From: Lachnospiraceae bacterium
GTDB taxonomy: Bacteria > Bacillota > Clostridia > Lachnospirales > Lachnospiraceae
Assembly: GCA_910576125.1 (NCBI GenBank)
Contig: CAJTHM010000019.1
Coordinates: 62,001 to 126,000 of the forward strand
Length of the DNA: 64,000 nucleotides
Direction: 5' to 3'
The position numbers and the translations under genes were made by a program. The notes beneath the pieces were generated by a model, which made no database searches, was not told the DNA's origin, and was given only the letters and a program-made list of their open reading frames with translations. Shown in pieces: positions 51,766 to 61,192 of this stretch. Every line of letters starts with the position of its first letter. The stretch's first letter is position 1.

Positions 51766-52626
51766 ATGAATTATGAAAAAGAAAAGACCAAATACGAAAA
51801 GCGCTACGAGGAGCAGATGCGGGAGTTGCTTGTTTTGACCGGGGAATATGTTGGGGGTGCGGGCAGCGTCGCAAAGGGCCTCTGGTCTCCAAGTGCAGAT
51901 ATTTTAGGTTATGTGGACCTGGAGACTGGAGAAACGGTGGAAAGCGAGGGCTACTTAAGCTGGCTTGCGCGTGAGGAGGACAAAGATGGATGGATTTATC
52001 ATCTCAAAGACCTGACCATTTATCATATCAAATGCCGTAAAATTAAGCCGGAAAAGGTGATGAAGAATGCGCAGCCCCGCTTCTTCAATCATTTTATGCT
52101 GACGGAAGTCGTGGAACGAGGGGTAGAGAATCCGGCATTGTCAAAGCTATTGGAAAAATATAAAGAGGTTGTTGTTATTGAGGACGGAGACTGCGGAACC
52201 TTTACGTTGGAGCGGCATTTCAACTGGTTTGCGGGTACCGTTGACTGGCTGGGAGAGGACTGTCATGTGACCCTTGAATGCGATGAGGAAAATGGAACGA
52301 CAGCAGACCGGGCACTGGCGCAGTTTAAGAATATTTACGCAAATCTCAAGGAATGGGATCAGAAATTCCGTGCATTTGCTTCCGAAAAGCTGACAGAACT
52401 TGCCAACGACTGGCAGGACGAAGGATACGATGACGAGGACGGCGAAGCCTTAGCCGCAATCACGGAAGAATCCTTCGCCGGGCGGATCGCAATCAGTGAA
52501 TTCAGCATAGACGCAGAAGGCGATTATGAAGTCTACTATGATGATGACGATATGTTCGGGGACCATGTGATTATTGTAAGCGGCAGCGTGGACGGCGGGA
52601 TGGAGGACGCCCATATCGCCGGGTAG
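51766..52626 (+). CDS. DUF2262 domain protein
   Basis: 286 aa. The C-terminal half (GTFTLERHFNWFAGTVDWLGEDCHVTLECDEE, ALAQFKNIYANLKEWDQKFRAFASEKLTELAND, and the end YDDDDMFGDHVIIVSGSVDGG) matches DUF2262, a family found in immunity loci. The N-terminal part (YVDLETGETVESEGYLSWLAREE) is less clear. The ATG follows AGGAAGGTGGGTTTACATA. Confidence 0.8.
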   Translation: MNYEKEKTKYEKRYEEQMRELLVLTGEYVGGAGSVAKGLWSPSADILGYVDLETGETVESEGYLSWLAREEDKDGWIYHLKDLTIYHIKCRKIKPEKVMKNAQPRFFNHFMLTEVVERGVENPALSKLLEKYKEVVVIEDGDCGTFTLERHFNWFAGTVDWLGEDCHVTLECDEENGTTADRALAQFKNIYANLKEWDQKFRAFASEKLTELANDWQDEGYDDEDGEALAAITEESFAGRIAISEFSIDAEGDYEVYYDDDDMFGDHVIIVSGSVDGGMEDAHIAG

Positions 52627-52852
52627 TTCACAGTATGCAAAAGAGCCGCGCGCACGGTTCAGTAAGGATATCGTGAGGTGGCTGTCTGCCTGACCTGCCA
52701 AGCAAATCCCGACAATTCCGACTGGACATGTGAGGAAGTGACGGATTTCGACACAAGGGATACCCCGCTCTCATGAAGAATAACCTACGCCTTTTTGCCG
52801 GTGAGAACAGCTTTCGATTTTAACATTTTGGCGAATCAGGAGGAATATTGAA
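52627..52852. other. Intergenic with immunity-gene debris
   Basis: A short open stretch (LTCQANPDNSDWTCEEVTDFDTRDTPLS, before 52776) looks like the tail of a lost gene. No promoter was recognised. Confidence 0.35.
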
Positions 52853-53765
52853 ATGGATTTCATTCAGAAAAAAATTAAAAAAGACCATTCCATAGCAAAG
52901 TATATAAGGATTATCAGAAAATTCGATCATTCTTTGCCGATTGGAACGATAAAGCAGCGAATCGATGAAAACGATTTTGTGATGGGATTTGAAATGGCAG
53001 AATTTCAGGAAGGAACGCTGGATACCATGATGGAGCGGTTATGCAGCAGCATATCCGGTTTTGATCCGGAATGGGTAACACGCTGCGTACCTGCAACAGA
53101 AGAACAGATTCGGCAGTTACAGGATATTTTTGCAGAATGCCACTATACGGTACCAACTGCCTATCTCTATTATTTATACTGCATAACGATTTCACTTGCC
53201 GTGAAACCAGACTGCATAACGCTGACTGGTTCAATCGCATGATTACATTAGGCAGTATTCAGCGTTATGCAGTATAAGAAGAATGGGGCAGAATGACGGC
53301 GGTTTGCTGGAGGATGAAGGGGATGGTGAGGTGGATATTGGTACGGTTTTAGAATTGCTGCCTGGCAAATGCGAAGATTTAGAAAAAGGTCTTTTTCAGT
53401 TTTCTGATCATTGGGCGGATGCCTGCTTTTATATGAAATTATCCAATACAGAGGATAATCCAATGGTCACAGACTGGGGAGGCGTCTATGTTACAGAAAG
53501 CTTTGAAAAATATCTGTTCCGAAAGGCGTTTCATATGTACCAGAGAGGATTTACATATACAGATTTTAGAAGTGAGTCTGTCTGCAATCACCATGAGAGA
53601 AAAAAGAAAGAAAACTGCAGGACATGTCCGTATTGCGGGGAAACAGTAGAAGAACGTATGGATTTTATCAATCAGATGGCGGAACGCTTAATGGTTTATT
53701 CTGCCCAATGCAGATGTTGTAATAACGCATTTGACTCTGAATTTTTACGGAAAGAGGTATGTTAA
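52853..53765 (+). pseudogene. SUKH/SMI1-KNR4 family gene interrupted by a MITE
   Basis: The 5' part (MDFIQKKIKKDHSIAKYIRI...ATEEQIRQLQDIFAECHYTVPTAYLYYL) and the 3' part (MGQNDGGLLEDEGDGEVDIGTVLEL..., then CRTCPYCGETVEE) belong to one SUKH protein. The 98-bp element plus one TA (100 bp) lies between. Removing it joins codon 108 to AGA at 53277 in frame and gives about 270 aa (YYL-RR-MGQNDGG). The ATG follows AGGAGGAATATTGAA. As it stands the protein stops inside the insert. Confidence 0.85.
53177..53274. mobile_element. 98-bp MITE-like element, copy B
   Basis: Ends TACTGCATAACG and CGTTATGCAGTA are perfect inverted repeats. Flanking TA at 53175-53176 and 53275-53276 is the target duplication. 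Inner hairpin TGCATAACGCTGA/TCAGCGTTATGCA as in copy A. Confidence 0.9.
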
Positions 53766-53768
53766 TAT

Positions 53769-54074
53769 GCTTATTTTTGGGAGATTATGACAGTTTTGAG
53801 CATATTTTCCCCAAGGATGAACCTCTTGAAAAACTGATTAAAGACAGCAAAGGCGCCCATCCTTTGGTAAGAGAAGGAAGAATTCTGCAGGTCGGCCTCT
53901 GGTACCAAAATAAGCAGATTTTGGAGTATACAATCCCAAAAGCCCAGATGTACCTCGCAAGAAAATACCCGAAACCGGACCTTGCGCTGGTCGCGTATAT
54001 GCTGGCGCTGCATGAGCATGATGTGGCGAGGGCGAGAGAATGTCTGGAGACTGCATGCCAAATTACGCGGAGCG
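53769..54074 (+). pseudogene. Immunity-like gene fragment, cut at both ends
   Basis: LGDYDSFEHIFPKDEPLEKLIKDSKGAHPLVREGRILQVGLW and ALVAYMLALHEHDVARARECLE form a real-looking domain. The nearby ATG at 53768 is out of frame and similarity ends at about 54065, where the minus-strand parB gene begins. Unrecognised family. Confidence 0.5.
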
Positions 54075-54660
54075 CTAGATTTTTCTGCTCGCCTTTCTTC
54101 AAAAAGGACAGCTCCACCGCAGGAGTAAGGGCGATTTTCCCCTCGTCCACCATCTGCAAAATCTGCGGTATCAGTTCCGTCAAACGGATAAACCTCTGCA
54201 CGGTCATCCTGCCCACGCCGAAGCCCTGCGCCACTTTATCGTCCGTCCGCAACTTCGTCCCAACTTGTGACGAGGTTAAATCTGTGCGGAAACCCTGCCG
54301 CTTCATGGCTTCGGATTTCATCTTGTAGGCGAATGCCCGCTCGCTCGGCAGAATATTTTCTCTTTGGAGATTGCTGTCTACAAGTGTGATGATGGCTCGG
54401 TCACGGTCTAAGGACAGGACAAAAGCGGGGATTGTGTTTATCCTTGCAAGCTCGGAAGCACGGACACGCCGCTGTCCTGCAATGATTTCATATCCATTCC
54501 CGTCCTCTTTCGGGCGTGTAATTATCGGCGTTACAATTCCAAACTCCTTAATGCTTTCCGATAACTCTGACAGCATTTCATCCTCCACCACATGAAACGG
54601 GTTATCGGGAAACGGATATAAATCTGCGGTCTTTAATACCTTAAAATCCTGTTTCTTCAT
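54075..54660 (-). pseudogene. parB: ParB/Spo0J-like protein, C-terminally truncated
   Basis: About 195 genuine residues: ParB N-terminal nuclease/CTPase motifs (YPFPDNPFHV, ITRPKEDGNGYEIIAGQRRVRASEL) and the HTH region (LRTDDKVAQGFGVGRMTVQRFIRLTEL). It breaks after FLKKGEQKNL at the junction with the immunity array; the frame runs on into unrelated sequence to 53785. Part of a plasmid-like maintenance module. Confidence 0.8.
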
Positions 54661-54669
54661 TACACATTC

Positions 54670-55376
54670 CTACCTTTCTTTCGCTCTGTTCCGATTGCTT
54701 TTCTGCAATTCTTCCAATATTTCTGGCGGGATTTTGGAGAGCAGCCGCCCCATCTGCTCGTTGGTTTTCTGCAACTCAAATATCCTCTGGTTAGATTTCT
54801 GTACCTTTAATTCCTGCTCGTACTTTTCATCACGCATACGCCCCGCATACTCGGATTCCCGCCCGATTCTCTCTTTCAAGCTGTCGATATACACTTGCTG
54901 TTTCCCGATTTCCTTAGAGAATTTCTCCACGTCTGGAATGCTGACAGCTTGTTGTCGGACGTAAGCGGCACAAAGCATAGGTGCATATGGGGCGTCCTCT
55001 CGTCCATGTGGACGACTGCGGAGAGGATATTCTGCTTTCCCACACGCTCCGAAATGAAGTCAAGAGCCGTCTGGAAATAGGCTTTTTGTTCTTCGGGCGG
55101 CAAGCTGTTCATAAATTCGGGCGAAGCGGTGATGAGCGTCTCCACCATCATCACGCTGTCTTTTCTTACTTTACAGCCCGCTTCTTTTACCATTTGGTTT
55201 ATCTCTTTCTTATAGATGTAACGGGGCGGCTTCACAAGATGGTAGTTATCTTTGGAGCGTCCCACGTCAATGTCTGGGTTGCTTTTATAGGCTTCTTTCT
55301 TCCGTTCGTTTTGGCGTTCACAAGCCGCAACGCCGCCTGCCTTGCGTTTCTGGAAACGCAGGATTGCATAGGGCAT
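54670..55376 (-). pseudogene. Plasmid mobilization protein Mob/Pre with internal deletion
   Basis: Starts MPYAILRFQKRKAGGVAACERQNER and reaches the relaxase metal-binding motif VVHMDERTPHMHLCFVPLT near residue 125, then loses the middle of the protein. The C-terminal coiled coil (VEKFSKEIGKQQVYIDSLKERIG...) continues in another frame to 54670. Deletion plus frameshift, so not functional. Confidence 0.8.
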
Positions 55377-55408
55377 AGTCAATCTTCCTTTCTTCGGCGG
55401 GTAATCTG

Positions 55409-55887
55409 TATGCGTGACGGTCATGACGATGATGACGGTGATTTTGGGATACCCCCTATCGCCAGTCATAATCGTCACTGTCACGCCGGCATTCTTCCAT
55501 CCGAAGCCGTAAGGCGCAGGATGGGGCAGGGCGTAAGCCCTGCTTTAAGGGAGTCCAGAGGGAACGTCTGGCACACGACTTTGCAGGGCAAAGTGTAGTG
55601 TGTTACACCCTGTAAACGCAGTCGGAAAAATCGGGAGATTTTTCTGACAGCAGGGGTGGCTTTACGAGCCGAAAAAGGCGAGTAATGCCCACGCCTGCAC
55701 TTTGCGTTTACGGGGTGTTCTCCCGCAGGGATGACAGCGGCGGGGGTATCCAAATATTGCCGTCATCACCGTCACCGCTGTCACCCGCAGGGCATAACTG
55801 CCAATTTTACATACATCCGCTATGACGGTGACGATGGCAGGGGGTATCCCAAAATCACCGTCATCATCGTCATGACCGTCACGCATA
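55409..55887. repeat. 49-bp perfect inverted repeats in the mob-rep intergenic region
   Basis: Positions 55409-55457 and 55839-55887 are perfect inverted copies (TGACGGTCATGACGATGATG...), enclosing about 380 bp. Shorter relatives (GACGGTGACGATGGCA and CCGTCATCACCGTCACC) lie inside. It sits between mob/pre and the ATPase gene with no CDS. Candidate oriT or replication region. Confidence 0.8.
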
Positions 55888-55914
55888 GGGCAGAGCCGCC
55901 GATGTCACATAGGT

Positions 55915-56889
55915 TTAAATGTCGGTGGCAACAGCAAGGGAAATCATCCGCCCGCTGCTCCTGCGGCTGAAATCATAACGGATATGGTTTTCAAGCAGGA
56001 AGTCAAGGCGGTACTCATTCATCCACTTTGTCAAGACATTTGCCGCTGTCTCTGTTTCCCCCAAAGCGTCCAATAACTCTGTGGCAGTGCCAGTCCATTT
56101 CCCTTTGTCCTGCATGAAATTTACAATCCGAAAAAGGACGTCTGGTATCGCTTCTTTGGCAAGCTGTTCCTGCTCTTTCCTCTCCACCAGTTCCCAACTG
56201 CAATCACGGAAACGGAGCGTAAACTCCTGATAGGGCGTGTCCCTGCCCGTCACATACAGCTTTGCGGCATTGGATGCACGGCTTTCCTGTTCCAGTACAA
56301 AGGTTGCGTCCGCACTCCCCGTCAATCCCGTCGTGCCAGACACTTTGTTGAACACGTCGCTGTCATTCTGCTTTCGGATGTGGTGTACGACGATGACCGC
56401 TAATGAATGCCTGTCTGCAAAGTCTTTGATAAGGGAGATGTCCCCATAGTCACTTGCGTAGGCGTTGTCTTTGGATGCGGTGCGGACTTTCTGCAAGGTA
56501 TCAATGACAATGAGCCTGCTGTCGGGGTATTCTTTCAGATAATCCTCCAACTGCACGATAAGACCGTCTGACAGCTTATCGCTCGCTACCGCAAAATGGA
56601 GCCGCCCACTCGCTTCGTCCGTCAAACGGAACAGCCTGTCTTGGATGCGGCAGAAGGTATCCTCCAAACAGAGGTAAAGCACGTCGCCCTCCTGTGTCGG
56701 CATATCCCACAAGGGGATTCCCTGCGACACGCAGAGGCATAGCTTTAACATAAGCCAGCTCTTGCCGATTTTCTGTGAGCCGCAGAACAGGGTTAAGCCC
56801 GTGGGTATCAGACCGTCCACCACAAAGGACGGCTTCTCAAGCGGCTCATAGAGGAGCGTGTCGGCGCCCACTGTCTGAAGCTTCTGCAA
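55915..56889 (-). CDS. RepA-like AAA ATPase
   Basis: 324 aa. Walker A CGSQKIGKSWL near residue 35 and Walker B RLIVIDTLQKV near 113 are typical of RecA-fold RepA/AAA_25 hexameric helicase-like proteins of plasmids and integrated elements. HHIRKQND and SGTTGLTGSADATFVLE follow. The TTG start is supported by AAAGGAGGAATCCC. It may replicate or maintain the element together with parB. Confidence 0.85.
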   Translation of the reverse strand: MQKLQTVGADTLLYEPLEKPSFVVDGLIPTGLTLFCGSQKIGKSWLMLKLCLCVSQGIPLWDMPTQEGDVLYLCLEDTFCRIQDRLFRLTDEASGRLHFAVASDKLSDGLIVQLEDYLKEYPDSRLIVIDTLQKVRTASKDNAYASDYGDISLIKDFADRHSLAVIVVHHIRKQNDSDVFNKVSGTTGLTGSADATFVLEQESRASNAAKLYVTGRDTPYQEFTLRFRDCSWELVERKEQEQLAKEAIPDVLFRIVNFMQDKGKWTGTATELLDALGETETAANVLTKWMNEYRLDFLLENHIRYDFSRRSSGRMISLAVATDI

Positions 56890-57041
56890 GGGATTCCTCC
56901 TTTCGGGCGGTGTCTTTGGTTTTATTACACATAGGCGTGACCTCCTTAAAATAGATTTACTCCCACGGAAAAGAGTGAGAGTATGTAATGCCGCCATCCC
57001 CACACCGATAAAAAGCGGATTCCTTTTTCGGGCAGTAATCG

Positions 57042-57515
57042 CTAAGATTGGAGATACTTCCTCATTTCTTCCTTGACTTTCTCCCTTGCAACCGAAACAG
57101 ATTTCTGGACAGCGGAAGCGGTGCAATGCTCCATCTCGCCGATTTGGTAAAAATTAAAATCATACTCGTAATAGAGCAGAAAACGCCGCCTTTGTATCTC
57201 TGGCAGTCGGGCAACCGCTTTAGCGAATATTTCATTCCGTTCTTTCTCCATCATTCTTTCATCAAGCGATTTAGGAACACGCAACGCCCGTCTGTAAAGC
57301 GTTTCGTCCCATACCTCGTTAAACTCCCTGTGCCGCTGGTTCCATTGCTGAAGGTTTCTGTTCCTGCGCTCCATCTGCCGAAATTCAATGAATAACTGCT
57401 CGGATACTTCCAGTTCGTGGTGTTCCCCCTGCCCGTCCTTAAAGCTGATAAAATACCATTTGCCGCTTTCCGTGGATTCCTCCCGAAGCGTGTATGTCTT
57501 TGCCCCGTATGCCAT
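57042..57515 (-). CDS. Sigma-70-like regulator of the mobile element
   Basis: 157 aa. The N-terminal half (LREESTESGKWYFISFKDGQGEHHELEVSEQLF) and the C-terminal region-4-like HTH (RLPEIQRRRFLLYYEYDFNFYQIGEMEHCTASAVQKSVSVAREKV, about 103-147) match small sigma-like proteins on conjugative elements. Starts after AGGAAAGGAA. Precedes the RepA-like gene on the same strand. Confidence 0.8.
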   Translation of the reverse strand: MAYGAKTYTLREESTESGKWYFISFKDGQGEHHELEVSEQLFIEFRQMERRNRNLQQWNQRHREFNEVWDETLYRRALRVPKSLDERMMEKERNEIFAKAVARLPEIQRRRFLLYYEYDFNFYQIGEMEHCTASAVQKSVSVAREKVKEEMRKYLQS

Positions 57516-57581
57516 TTCCTTTCCTCCCGAAAAAAATTGAGCGGGAGGATTGCCCTCCCACCCAATAGCCCATGGGGACGT

Positions 57582-58025
57582 TTAAATTTCCCCGAAAGGA
57601 TAAAAAATAGGCTTTAATTTTTTGCGTAACCGTTCAAGGCGTTTGTAGACCGCCTTTTCGGTAAGCCCTGCCACCGCCGCAATCTCCCTTGTGGAATACC
57701 CCTGCATTTTCAGCAGGAGAATGAGCAGGGTATGCTTGTCCACTGTAAGAAGTGCCTGATACAGCTTTTCGTCCTCAATCTCGTCCAGTAAGTCCGCAAC
57801 AGTATTCGGCTCTGCCTGCTGTTCAGCGTCCGCCATTCCCTCAAGGTATTCGCCGAAGTCGCTCGTCCATCGGTAAAACCGCCTATTGGAATTAAAGTCC
57901 GCCCTGTCCTCCATACGGATTTGTTCAATGCCCGCTTCATCAACGCCATGCTCACGCAGCACTTTTTCCTCGGCTTCTTTCCAGATGTGCCATTTCTTGT
58001 CCTCACGTCCGTGGTTATATGCCAT
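57582..58025 (-). CDS. Sigma-70-like regulator of the mobile element
   Basis: 147 aa. HTH in ILLLKMQGYSTREIAAVAGLTEKAVYKRLERLRKKL (about residues 103-138), upstream helical region with RFYRWTSDFGEYLEGMADAEQ. Starts after GGAGGAAATAAGG. Forms a pair with the gene at 57042. Confidence 0.8.
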   Translation of the reverse strand: MAYNHGREDKKWHIWKEAEEKVLREHGVDEAGIEQIRMEDRADFNSNRRFYRWTSDFGEYLEGMADAEQQAEPNTVADLLDEIEDEKLYQALLTVDKHTLLILLLKMQGYSTREIAAVAGLTEKAVYKRLERLRKKLKPIFYPFGEI

Positions 58026-58530
58026 TCCTTATTTCCTCCAATCCGAATTTTTGAAAATGTAAAAATCCAGATTGGAAAGGCGGCGAACGACAGCCAACAG
58101 CGGGAACAGCCCTGCGGCACATTCCGATAAAAAACGACAAAAGAAAAACCGCAAAGGCTCTGTGACCTCTACGGTTATAGGAGATACATATTCTGTTAAG
58201 TGCAGATTCTACTTCTGGTTTCATGGTGAGAAGTAGCCTTGCATAAGCAGGGATTTTTTTAACTGGCTTCCTGCCATTCCCCGATGTGCTATGTATAAGT
58301 CAAATCTGCGTTGCTTGAGCAGATAGATTACTGCCCGAAAAAAGGACATTAAAAACCCTCCAAACTTTAAAAACAGGTCTGGAGAGTGTCTGTTAAGTCT
58401 TTTCGGGCATAGCAATACCGCCCACCGAACCTCGTTTTTTTTATTTGGTGGGCGTTTGCCTTAAAACCTTATGAAACAAAATAGAGCCAACAAACTGTGA
58501 TTTTATTGCACAAGTTCATCGGCTCTGCGT
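58026..58530. other. Intergenic between plasmid-like module and BceAB-like operon
   Basis: No gene seen. It contains inverted arms CGCCCACC (58419-58426) and GGTGGGCG (58447-58454) around a T-rich loop, and at 58487-58550 the terminator shared with 29334-29398. Confidence 0.5.
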
Positions 58531-58701
58531 CTATGCGTCTGGCTCTGTGATAACTGTTACTTTTAACTGCTGAACATTGATAATCTGCTCCCGCTTACAT
58601 TTTGGACAAAAAAGCGGAAATTTATATAATTCTGTATCTTCTCTTATTTTTATTCGGGTTTTACCTTTACAACAAGGGCACATAATCCATCTATTTTTCA
58701 T
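58531..58701 (-). CDS. Cysteine-rich KTR protein
   Basis: 56 aa. MCPCCKGKTRIKIREDTELYKFPLFCPKCKREQIINVQQLKV has two Cys-x2-Cys pairs and the KTR motif of the cysteine-rich KTR family, common next to resistance transporters on Firmicutes elements. Function unknown. A TAG cuts it four codons before the usual TQSR end. Confidence 0.85.
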   Translation of the reverse strand: MKNRWIMCPCCKGKTRIKIREDTELYKFPLFCPKCKREQIINVQQLKVTVITEPDA

Positions 58702-58735
58702 CTCTTCAAACTCCTTTATAAAAAACTGTATTTTT

Positions 58736-60070
58736 TCAATAGGGCTTTCTATAATTAGCAATCCCCACATATTGTTTGCTTATGGTATACACCACAAAAA
58801 AATAGCAAACATAAAAAAGCAAGAAACATATCGCAAAACAGAAAGCAGCCCTCAAAAGAATATTGTGCATGACAATAGGCAATAGCAAATTTAATTTCAG
58901 ATTTACCAATGGAATACTGAAAAGCAAAACCAAAAGTGTCATAAACATCGGCATAAGCAATTTGCCTGCAATCTGTTTTTTTACTAATTCCTTTATTTGT
59001 TTATTGCTTTTCCCGATATAAGACAATACCTTAATGCCTATTGATTCCCGTTTTAATTCTACAATCTGCTGCAAAGACAAAACTGAAAAATATATAACAA
59101 TAAAAATAAGACAAAGGCTTATTTGCAAAACTCCCATCCATTGTTGACTATCCGTATCAAATAAATGAATACTCGGTTGAAGCATAATTACCCCGCAAGA
59201 GAAAGACATCGCTGAAAACAATAAGCATATGCACAAAATAATATTAATAATAGCACTTGTTTTTAAACTCGATGTTATTTGCCCAATCATATAAAGTCGA
59301 TTTTTATGATATAGAGAATTGGGCTGTTCCTGCCTTATTGCATATAAATACCCAAATAACCATTTGTAAAAAATAAAAATAGAACTCAATAAAGGAATTG
59401 CAATAATAGATAAAATTGGGAAAGCAATATATTTGGGCAAAAAAACTATCGCACATAAAAGTCCTATTAAGCATACTAAATCAATAATAAAGACGATTCC
59501 CCATCTCTTATAGGTATTACTGTTACTGACTTTTTGATTACGGTCTTTTTCGCAAATCAATTCCCTTATTTGCAATTTGTCAATAATATGCTTTTTACGA
59601 AATGCGCCAAGACATTCAACCAAACAAAAATAGAAAAATGTCTGTAAAATACTCCATCCAAAAAGTGATATATTCATTTCATTTTCTTTATGCAACACTG
59701 CGATACAAAGTGCGGCATATATACCAAATCCAATCAACACCCCTGCTATAAAGCAAGCAATCCCTATTATTAGAAATTCACACAGAAACATAAAAGACAA
59801 TTTTCTTTTTTCCATTCCCAACAGTAAGTAGTTGGCAAACTCTTTTGCTCGTTGTTTCAACATGAAGGAATCAATGTATCCGACCAATATTACCAAAAGT
59901 AAAGTTATTAAAATCGGTAAAGAAATTGTTTGGAAACCAACTTGTTTCCCTACAATGGCAATACAGTTGGATACTTCCATAATTGATAATAAAATTGTCA
60001 TTGTAGTAATATATAAAAGATAATTTACGATAGAACGCTTTGCATTACGAATTGATAGTTTAAAGTACAT
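58736..60070 (-). CDS. BceB-like ABC transporter permease (FtsX fold)
   Basis: 444 aa, with about ten membrane helices and two FtsX-like blocks (YLLLGMEKRKLSFMFLCEFLI near residue 76 and LSYIGKSNKQIKELVKKQIAG near 350). Shorter than classic BceB (about 640 aa) because the large extracellular loop is reduced. Its start overlaps the ATPase stop by 11 bp. AT-rich. Probably removes or detaches antimicrobial peptides. Confidence 0.8.
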   Translation of the reverse strand: MYFKLSIRNAKRSIVNYLLYITTMTILLSIMEVSNCIAIVGKQVGFQTISLPILITLLLVILVGYIDSFMLKQRAKEFANYLLLGMEKRKLSFMFLCEFLIIGIACFIAGVLIGFGIYAALCIAVLHKENEMNISLFGWSILQTFFYFCLVECLGAFRKKHIIDKLQIRELICEKDRNQKVSNSNTYKRWGIVFIIDLVCLIGLLCAIVFLPKYIAFPILSIIAIPLLSSIFIFYKWLFGYLYAIRQEQPNSLYHKNRLYMIGQITSSLKTSAIINIILCICLLFSAMSFSCGVIMLQPSIHLFDTDSQQWMGVLQISLCLIFIVIYFSVLSLQQIVELKRESIGIKVLSYIGKSNKQIKELVKKQIAGKLLMPMFMTLLVLLFSIPLVNLKLNLLLPIVMHNILLRAAFCFAICFLLFYVCYFFVVYTISKQYVGIANYRKPY

Positions 60071-61139
60071 TATTTTCATCCCCCGCAATCCATGCCATTT
60101 TTTCTAAAATACTTGTGAAAAAAGCTTGCTTGCTTTCTTGCTTCCGATTCAGCACTGTTTTTATCTTTCCATCTTTCATAAACAATATTTGGTCGCAGTA
60201 ACTGGCTGACAGGACATCATGTGTAACCATTAAAATTGTTGCCCCATAATCATTACGGAGCATAGTAAAAGTATCCAAGAGTTGTTTGGCAGCATTGGAA
60301 TCTAAAGCTCCTGTTGGCTCATCTGCAAGTATTATGTCTGGATTTACTGAAACTGCCCTTGCACAGGCACATCGTTGTCTTTGACCACCCGATACCTCAT
60401 AAGGAAATTTATTCAATATAGCGGATATATCAAGTCTTTCCGATAAATTAAGGACAATTTGTTTAATCTTATTCTTTGGGATTTCCTTTACTGTCAAAGC
60501 TAAAGCAATATTTTCATAAATTGTCAATGTTTCAAGTAAATTATATTCTTGAAAAACAAACCCCAAATGCTCCCTCCGAAACTTTGCTTTATCTATTTCA
60601 GATAAATCTACAATATCCTGTCCATTAATTTTAATTGTTCCATTTGTCGGAGTATCTATCGTTGCAATTAGATTCAGCAGAGTTGTTTTTCCAGAACCAG
60701 ATGCTCCCATAATACCTACAAAACTCCCATACGGAATTTGAAAGCTAACATTATCTACGGCTAAAGTCGATGTATTTTCTGTATTATAAACTTTTGAAAC
60801 ATCCCGCACTTCTAATACATTCTTAGCTTCAATGCCGTCCTCTCTTAATTCCCATTTGTCATTCCCTAGCCAATTTGTGATGACTTCCAAAAGTATCTCC
60901 TCTGTTTTTTCTTTCAGATTTTCTTCTGAAATATGTTCTCCTGCTAATAATTCATTTAATGTAATCTCCAAAAGATTGCATAAAGGCATAAACAAAGATA
61001 AGTCTGGCATAGACCTACCTGTTTCCCATTTTGATACGGCTTTATCTGTAATTCCCAATTTTTCCCCCAGTTGATTCTGTGTCCATCCTTTTGCCTTACG
61101 GCAATCAGAAATGAATGCACCTATCTTTATTTGATTCAT
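60060..61139 (-). CDS. HTH-ABC ATPase fusion (Xre domain plus BceA-like ATPase)
   Basis: 359 aa. Residues 5-62 form an Xre HTH (AFISDCRKAKGWTQNQLGEKLGITDKAVSKWETGRSMPD). Residues about 108-330 are a complete BceA/LolD-like ATPase: Walker A GASGSGKTT, signature EVSGGQRQRC, Walker B ADEPTGALD, switch His in VTHDV. The ATG follows TTGGAAGGAGGATTTGTA. No two-component system is nearby. One protein may therefore both drive the permease and control its own operon, a setup I infer from the fusion. Confidence 0.88.
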   Translation of the reverse strand: MNQIKIGAFISDCRKAKGWTQNQLGEKLGITDKAVSKWETGRSMPDLSLFMPLCNLLEITLNELLAGEHISEENLKEKTEEILLEVITNWLGNDKWELREDGIEAKNVLEVRDVSKVYNTENTSTLAVDNVSFQIPYGSFVGIMGASGSGKTTLLNLIATIDTPTNGTIKINGQDIVDLSEIDKAKFRREHLGFVFQEYNLLETLTIYENIALALTVKEIPKNKIKQIVLNLSERLDISAILNKFPYEVSGGQRQRCACARAVSVNPDIILADEPTGALDSNAAKQLLDTFTMLRNDYGATILMVTHDVLSASYCDQILFMKDGKIKTVLNRKQESKQAFFTSILEKMAWIAGDENNVL

Positions 61140-61192
61140 TACAAATCCTCCTTCCAACAATTTATTATACAAATTCAGCATAAAATGAACAC

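Noticed and set aside
55409..55887. Repeated GACGGTGA-like units taken as a CRISPR array
   Set aside because: The repeats are inverted, irregularly spaced and without unique spacers; no cas genes are present.
58419..58454. CGCCCACC/GGTGGGCG hairpin as an intrinsic terminator
   Set aside because: The T run lies in the loop rather than after the stem, so it does not fit a terminator in either direction.
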